In this document: piece by piece, positions 59,903 to 64,000 of the stretch
Position numbering within the stretch: the first letter of the stretch is position 1
How the letters are laid out: every line of letters begins with the position of its first letter
Origin: Pseudomonas sp. 10-1B
GTDB taxonomy: Bacteria; Pseudomonadota; Gammaproteobacteria; Pseudomonadales; Pseudomonadaceae
DNA length: 64,000 bases
Assembly: GCF_000935045.1 (NCBI RefSeq)
Contig: NZ_JYKS01000008.1
Location: forward strand, 62,001 to 126,000
Direction of reading: 5' to 3'
The notes under the pieces: model-generated
Seen by the model: only the letters and a program-made list of their open reading frames with translations
What the model was told of the DNA's origin: nothing
The model's database searches: none
Program-made: the position numbers and the translations under genes

Positions 59903-60858
59903 AGGACCTGCTGGTTGGCGACATCGGCGGCACCAATGCCCGTTTTGCGTTGTGGCGTGACAACCAGCTGCATGAGGTGAAAGTCTTCGCCACCGCGGAC
60001 TACACCAGCCCGGAACAGGCCATCGAGGCCTACCTGGAAGGCCAGGGCATCGCCCGCGGCGGCCTGGCGGCGGTATGCCTGGCGGTGGCCGGGCCGGTCG
60101 ATGGCGATGAGTTCCGCTTCACCAATAACCACTGGCGTCTTGGCCGCACGGCCTTCTGCAAGACATTGCAGGTCGAGCGGCTGCTGCTGATCAACGATTT
60201 CACCGCCATGGCGCTGGGCATGACCCGCCTGCGCCAGGGCGAGTTCCGCGAGGTGTGCCCAGGCCAGGCCGACCCGTCGCGGCCGGCGCTGGTGATCGGG
60301 CCGGGCACCGGGCTGGGCGTAGGCTCGCTGTTGCGCCTGGGCGAACAGCGCTGGCTGGCCTTGCCGGGGGAGGGCGGGCATGTCGACCTGCCGGTGGGCA
60401 ATGCCCGTGAAGCGGCGATCCACCAACAGATTCACGGCCAGATCGGCCATGTCAGCGCCGAGACGGTGCTCAGTGGCGGTGGCCTGCTGCGCCTGTACCA
60501 GGCGATGTGCGTGCTGGACGGCGACATACCCCGACACAAGACCCCGGCGCAGATCACCGATGCCGCGTTGGGCGGCGAGCCACGGGCGCTGGCGGTGGTC
60601 GAGCAGTTCTGCCGGTTCCTCGGGCGAGTAGCTGGTAACAATGTACTGACCCTGGGCGCCCGGGGTGGGGTCTATATTGTCGGCGGCGTGATCCCGCGCT
60701 TTGCCGAGCTGTTCCTGCGCAGCGGATTTGCCGCGAGCTTTGCCGACAAGGGTTGCATGAGTGGCTATTTCGCTGGCGTGCCGGTGTGGCTGGTGACGGC
60801 GGAGTTTTCCGGGTTGCTGGGGGCCGGGGTGGCCTTGCAACAGGCGCTGGATCATTGA
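59899..60858 (+). CDS. glk: glucokinase
   Basis: 319 residues. The phosphate-binding loop [13 protein letters not shown], the catalytic Asp in NDFTAMALG, and GPGTGLGVG mark a bacterial Glk (group B). It phosphorylates glucose taken up through the ABC route to glucose-6-phosphate. It is translationally coupled to edd and followed by a REP pair and the gltR-2/gtrS pair. Confidence 0.96.
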
Positions 60859-60979
60859 CTGGGGCCGCTTTGCGGCCCTTCGCGGGCTCGCCCGCTCCCA
60901 CTGGTGCATTGCTGTGTCATGAGTTGTGCGATCCCTGTGGGAGCGGGCAAGCCCGCGAAGGGCTGCAAAGCAGCCCCAA
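60859..60979. repeat. REP pair behind glk
   Basis: ctggggccgctttgcggccc ... gctcccac facing gtgggagcgggcaagcccgc ... ggctgcaaagcagcccca, filling most of the glk-gltR-2 gap. Confidence 0.9.
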
Positions 60980-61026
60980 TAAAAACAGGCAGCAAAGACC
61001 TGTAACCAACAAGAGGAAGGACCACC

Positions 61027-61752
61027 TTGAGCACTGCCGGAAAATCGATCCTGATGGTCGACGACGACCAGGAAATCCGCGAACTGCTGCAAACCTACCT
61101 GAGCCGCTCCGGCTTCCAGGTGCATGCCGAAGCCGACGGCAAGGGCTTTCGCCACGCTCTGGAAACCACGCCCTGCGACCTGGTCATCCTCGATGTCATG
61201 CTGCCCGACGAAGACGGCTTCAGCCTGTGCCGCTGGGTGCGCCAGCACCCGCGCCAGGCACGGGTGCCGATCATCATGCTCACTGCCAGCTCCGATGAGG
61301 CCGACCGGGTCATTGGCCTGGAGCTGGGCGCCGACGACTACCTGGGCAAGCCGTTCAGCCCCCGCGAACTGCAAGCACGGATCAAGGCCCTGCTGCGCCG
61401 CGCCGAATTCGGCCAGGCAGCGTCGGGCAGCGCGGTATTGGCCTTCGACGACTGGCGCCTGGACACGGTCAGCCACCGCCTGTTCCACCGCGACGGCGAG
61501 GAGGTGATTCTCTCCGGCGCCGACTTCGCCTTGCTCAAGCTGTTTCTCGACCACCCGCAGCAGATCCTCGACCGCGACACCATCGGCAACGCCACCCGTG
61601 GCCGCGAGCCGATGCCGCTGGACCGCATCGTCGACATGGCGGTCAGCCGCCTGCGCCAGCGCCTGCGCGATACCGACAAACCACCCCGGCTGATCCGCAC
61701 TGTACGCGGCAGTGGCTACCTGTTGGCGGCGCATGTCTGCAGTGCGCCCTGA
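61027..61752 (+). CDS. gltR-2: OmpR-family response regulator GltR-2 (glucose response)
   Basis: 241 residues from a TTG at 61027 (gaggaagga lies just upstream, and no ATG precedes the conserved receiver start). Receiver domain with LMVDDDQE, phospho-acceptor Asp56 (VILDVM), Thr/Lys (LTASSD, GKPFSP), then an OmpR-type winged helix ending LIRTVRGSGYLL. With the sensor GtrS it controls the glucose porin and transport genes in P. putida. Its end overlaps gtrS by 20 bp. Confidence 0.92.
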   Translation: MSTAGKSILMVDDDQEIRELLQTYLSRSGFQVHAEADGKGFRHALETTPCDLVILDVMLPDEDGFSLCRWVRQHPRQARVPIIMLTASSDEADRVIGLELGADDYLGKPFSPRELQARIKALLRRAEFGQAASGSAVLAFDDWRLDTVSHRLFHRDGEEVILSGADFALLKLFLDHPQQILDRDTIGNATRGREPMPLDRIVDMAVSRLRQRLRDTDKPPRLIRTVRGSGYLLAAHVCSAP

Positions 61753-63187
61753 GCGGCGCTGGCGCCTGCTGCCACGCTCGCTGCTGGCGCGCATGCTGGC
61801 ACTGACCCTGCTGGTGGTACTGCTGGCCCAGGGCTTGTCGAGCATCATCTGGGTCGCCCAGTTGCGCGCCAGCCAGTTGCAGGGCTTGCGCGCCAGCGCC
61901 AGCAGCCTGGCCCACTCGATGAGCGCCAGTGTCAGTTACTTCCGCTCGCTGCCGGTGGCCTACCGGCCGCTGGTGCTCGACCAGCTGCGCAGCATGGGCG
62001 GTACGCGCTTCTTCGTGTCGCTCAACGCCAAGCCGCTGGACATGCCGGTACTGCCCATCACCCCGCGCAAGCAGGCGGTGATCGAGGTGTTCCAGCAGGT
62101 GCTGCATGAGCGCCTGGGTTCGCAGATGGACATTTCCGTGGAGTTCGTCGGGCCGGATGACCTGCGCATCTTCAACAGCGGCCTCAAGCTCGACGAGCTG
62201 CCGCGCTCCTGGGCGCATTATTCGTTGACCCTGGAACCGCTCAATCCGCCGGTGCTGGTGACACAGATCCGCTTGGGCGAGGGCGAGTGGCTGTACATCG
62301 CTTCACTGCTGCCCGAGCCTTACACCAGCCTCGAGGCTGAGCGCCTGCCGCGCCAGCAGATCGGTTTCATCGTGCTGACCACGGCCTTGCTGCTGTTGTT
62401 CATCGGCCTGCTGGTGCATTGGCAAAGCTGGCCGCTCAAGCGCCTGGCACGGGCTGCCCGGGAGATGTCGCTGGGCGCCGATGTGGCACCGGTGGCCGAA
62501 GGCGGCGGCAGCGAAGTGGTCGAGGTGGGCCGGGCGTTCAACAGCATGCGCGAGCGTATCAGCCGCTACCTGACCGAGCGCAGCCAGCTGTTCAGTGCCA
62601 TTTCCCACGACCTGCGCACGCCGATCACCCGCTTGCGCCTGCGCGTCGAACTGCTGGAGGACGAGCGCCTGCAGGCCAAGTTCAGCCAGGACCTGGACGA
62701 GCTGGAACTGCTGGTCAAAGGCGCGTTGCAGTGCGTGAAGGACACCGACATCCACGAGAATATCGAGCCGGTCGACCTCAACCAGGTGCTGGAGATTCTG
62801 GCCGAGCCTTACCTGGGCGATGGCCGCATCACGCTCGAAGGCCGGGCGCTGGCGCCGTACCCGGGCAAGCCGCTGGCGCTCCGGCGCTGCATCGGCAACC
62901 TGATAGACAACGCCATCAAGTACGGCGAGCGGGCACGCTTGCGCATTATCGACAGTGCCGAGGGGTTTGTGCTGCAGGTGGACGACCAAGGGCCGGGTGT
63001 GCCGCAGCAGCAACTGGAACAGGTGTTCGAGCCGCATTTCCGCCTGGCCGGGCAGCAGCAGGGGTATGGGCTGGGATTGGGCATTGCGCGCAACATTGCC
63101 CATAGCCATGGTGGCGAGGTGAGCTTGCTGAACCTGCGCGAGGGCGGGTTACGGGTGACCTTGTACCTGCCGCGGGGCATGGACTGA
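61733..63187 (+). CDS. gtrS: sensor histidine kinase GtrS (2-ketogluconate/6-phosphogluconate sensing)
   Basis: 484 residues from the ATG at 61733, inside the end of gltR-2. Two membrane helices (~22-45 and ~205-227) flank a periplasmic sensor of ~160 residues; then HAMP, HisKA with ISHDLRTPITRLR, and HATPase with N box GNLIDNAIKYG and G boxes DDQGPGVP and GYGLGLGIA. The partner of GltR-2; homologues bind 2-ketogluconate and 6-phosphogluconate. The location next to edd-glk fits that role. Confidence 0.92.
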   Translation: MSAVRPERRWRLLPRSLLARMLALTLLVVLLAQGLSSIIWVAQLRASQLQGLRASASSLAHSMSASVSYFRSLPVAYRPLVLDQLRSMGGTRFFVSLNAKPLDMPVLPITPRKQAVIEVFQQVLHERLGSQMDISVEFVGPDDLRIFNSGLKLDELPRSWAHYSLTLEPLNPPVLVTQIRLGEGEWLYIASLLPEPYTSLEAERLPRQQIGFIVLTTALLLLFIGLLVHWQSWPLKRLARAAREMSLGADVAPVAEGGGSEVVEVGRAFNSMRERISRYLTERSQLFSAISHDLRTPITRLRLRVELLEDERLQAKFSQDLDELELLVKGALQCVKDTDIHENIEPVDLNQVLEILAEPYLGDGRITLEGRALAPYPGKPLALRRCIGNLIDNAIKYGERARLRIIDSAEGFVLQVDDQGPGVPQQQLEQVFEPHFRLAGQQQGYGLGLGIARNIAHSHGGEVSLLNLREGGLRVTLYLPRGMD

Positions 63188-63195
63188 ATTTTGTA

Positions 63196-63309
63196 TTGCC
63201 TGTGCGGGCCCTATCGCCGGCAAGCCAGCTCCCACAGGTACAGTACATACCTTGAAACTTGTGCGGTCCTTGTGGGAGCTGGCTTGCCGGCGATAGGGCC
63301 ATTGCAGGC
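63196..63309. repeat. REP pair behind gtrS
   Basis: ttgcctgtgcgggccctatc ... cggcaagccagctcccaca facing tgtgggagctggcttgccgg ... gatagggcc, a nearly exact inverted repeat. Confidence 0.9.
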
Positions 63310-63414
63310 CACCCAAATGTCACTGCCCAGTGACAATCCCACCGTCCTTCGTGACATCCCAGCTAACCCCGCTGGCTAGAATCCGCACACGACTGGCAAG
63401 GATCAAGCTGGCCC

Positions 63415-64000
63415 ATGAACACCTCCAACCTGCTTTCCACCAGATGGCTCGACGCCCCGGCCCACTCCGCCTGGCGCCTGGCCGAAGCGCAGCGCCTGCT
63501 GGCTTTCGCCAAGGCCTCGAAACTGCCCGACGGCTTTGGCAACCTGGATGCCAAGGGGCAACTCGCCCCCGGCGCCCGCGCCGAAACCATGAACACCGCC
63601 CGCATGACCCACTGCTTTGCCCTGGCCCATCTGCAAGGCGTGCCCGGCTACCTGGCCCATGCCGAACACGGCGTGGCCGCCCTGCGCGGGGCGATGCAGG
63701 ACGCCACCTACGGCGGCTGGTTCGCCCAGCCCGGCGGCCACAGCGAAAGCGGCAAGGCGGCTTACCTGCACGCTTTCGTCGCCCTGGCCGCCAGCTCGGC
63801 GGTGCTGGCAGGCATTGCCGATGCCCCCGCCTTGCTGGCGGACGCAACCGAGGTGATCGAAACGCATTTCTGGAGCGAAGAAGAAGGTGCGCTGCGGGAA
63901 ACCTTCTCCCGCACCTGGCAGCTGCCTGAGCCGTACCGTGGCGCCAACAGCAACATGCACGCGACCGAGGCTTTCCTGGCCCTGGCAGATGTGACCGGCA
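63415..64000 (+). CDS. AGE-family sugar epimerase/isomerase, N-terminal part (cut by window end)
   Basis: 195 residues are seen from the ATG at 63415 to the edge, with no stop. TARMTHCFALAHLQGVPGYLAHAEHGVAAL, GGWFAQ and ANSNMHATEAFLAL are typical of the (alpha/alpha)6-barrel N-acylglucosamine 2-epimerase family, which includes mannose/aldose-ketose isomerases such as YihS. In P. putida a gene of this kind stands before the glucose ABC transporter genes, so a role in hexose isomerisation is likely; the active-site half beyond the edge is not visible. Confidence 0.9.
   Translation, partial: MNTSNLLSTRWLDAPAHSAWRLAEAQRLLAFAKASKLPDGFGNLDAKGQLAPGARAETMNTARMTHCFALAHLQGVPGYLAHAEHGVAALRGAMQDATYGGWFAQPGGHSESGKAAYLHAFVALAASSAVLAGIADAPALLADATEVIETHFWSEEEGALRETFSRTWQLPEPYRGANSNMHATEAFLALADVTG

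Overview
The window is GC-rich chromosomal DNA from a fluorescent pseudomonad, almost certainly of the Pseudomonas putida group. The reasons are the gene order (hisG-hisD-hisC ... valS-holC-pepA / lptFG ... gcvT-sdaA-gcvP-gcvH ... arcDABC ... fecI/fecR/heme receptor ... gap-1 / edd-glk-gltR-2-gtrS), which I recognise from P. putida chromosomes, and the many REP-type repeats built on a GTGGGAGC core. No rRNA, tRNA, CRISPR array or insertion sequence was seen.

Layout. 1-24 kb is conserved core: the end of hisG, then hisD and hisC; a GntR regulator with an MFS transporter; the nucleoid proteins NdpA/YejK and HU; rlmF; valS with holC and pepA; lptFG for lipopolysaccharide export; a cold-shock protein; and a glycine cleavage operon with serine dehydratase. 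The glycine operon has a textbook sigma-54 promoter with an IHF-type site and an upstream activator site. The likely activator gene (gcsR, TyrR-like) lies 18 kb away at 42.1-43.6 kb.

24.3-41.5 kb looks like an accessory block. It has no REP element, although REPs occur every few kb elsewhere. Its first part (24.3-34.3 kb) is a coherent, apparently undescribed uptake and catabolic module: an OprD-type porin, a TIM-barrel amidohydrolase, an alpha/beta-hydrolase whose nucleophile Ser and acid Asp are replaced, a GlxA/AraC-type regulator, a complete OpuC-like quaternary-ammonium ABC importer and a secreted amidase. A 27-bp motif upstream of both the amidohydrolase operon and the importer operon (22 of 27 identical) points to one regulon. 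A/N-type Crc/Hfq motifs sit on both start codons. The second part holds an exported esterase with a DUF2790 protein, then a CstA-type transporter with YbdD and its own Cache-domain two-component system, and the glutamate symporter gltS.

41.7-64 kb returns to core: gcsR; the arginine deiminase operon arcD-arcA-arcB-arcC behind an ANR-like promoter, with a second arcD paralogue facing away from it; a Fur-controlled sigma/anti-sigma heme uptake set with heme oxygenase; and the glucose block gap-1 / edd-glk-gltR-2-gtrS with two HexR-type operators between the divergent genes. The window ends inside an AGE-family sugar isomerase gene.
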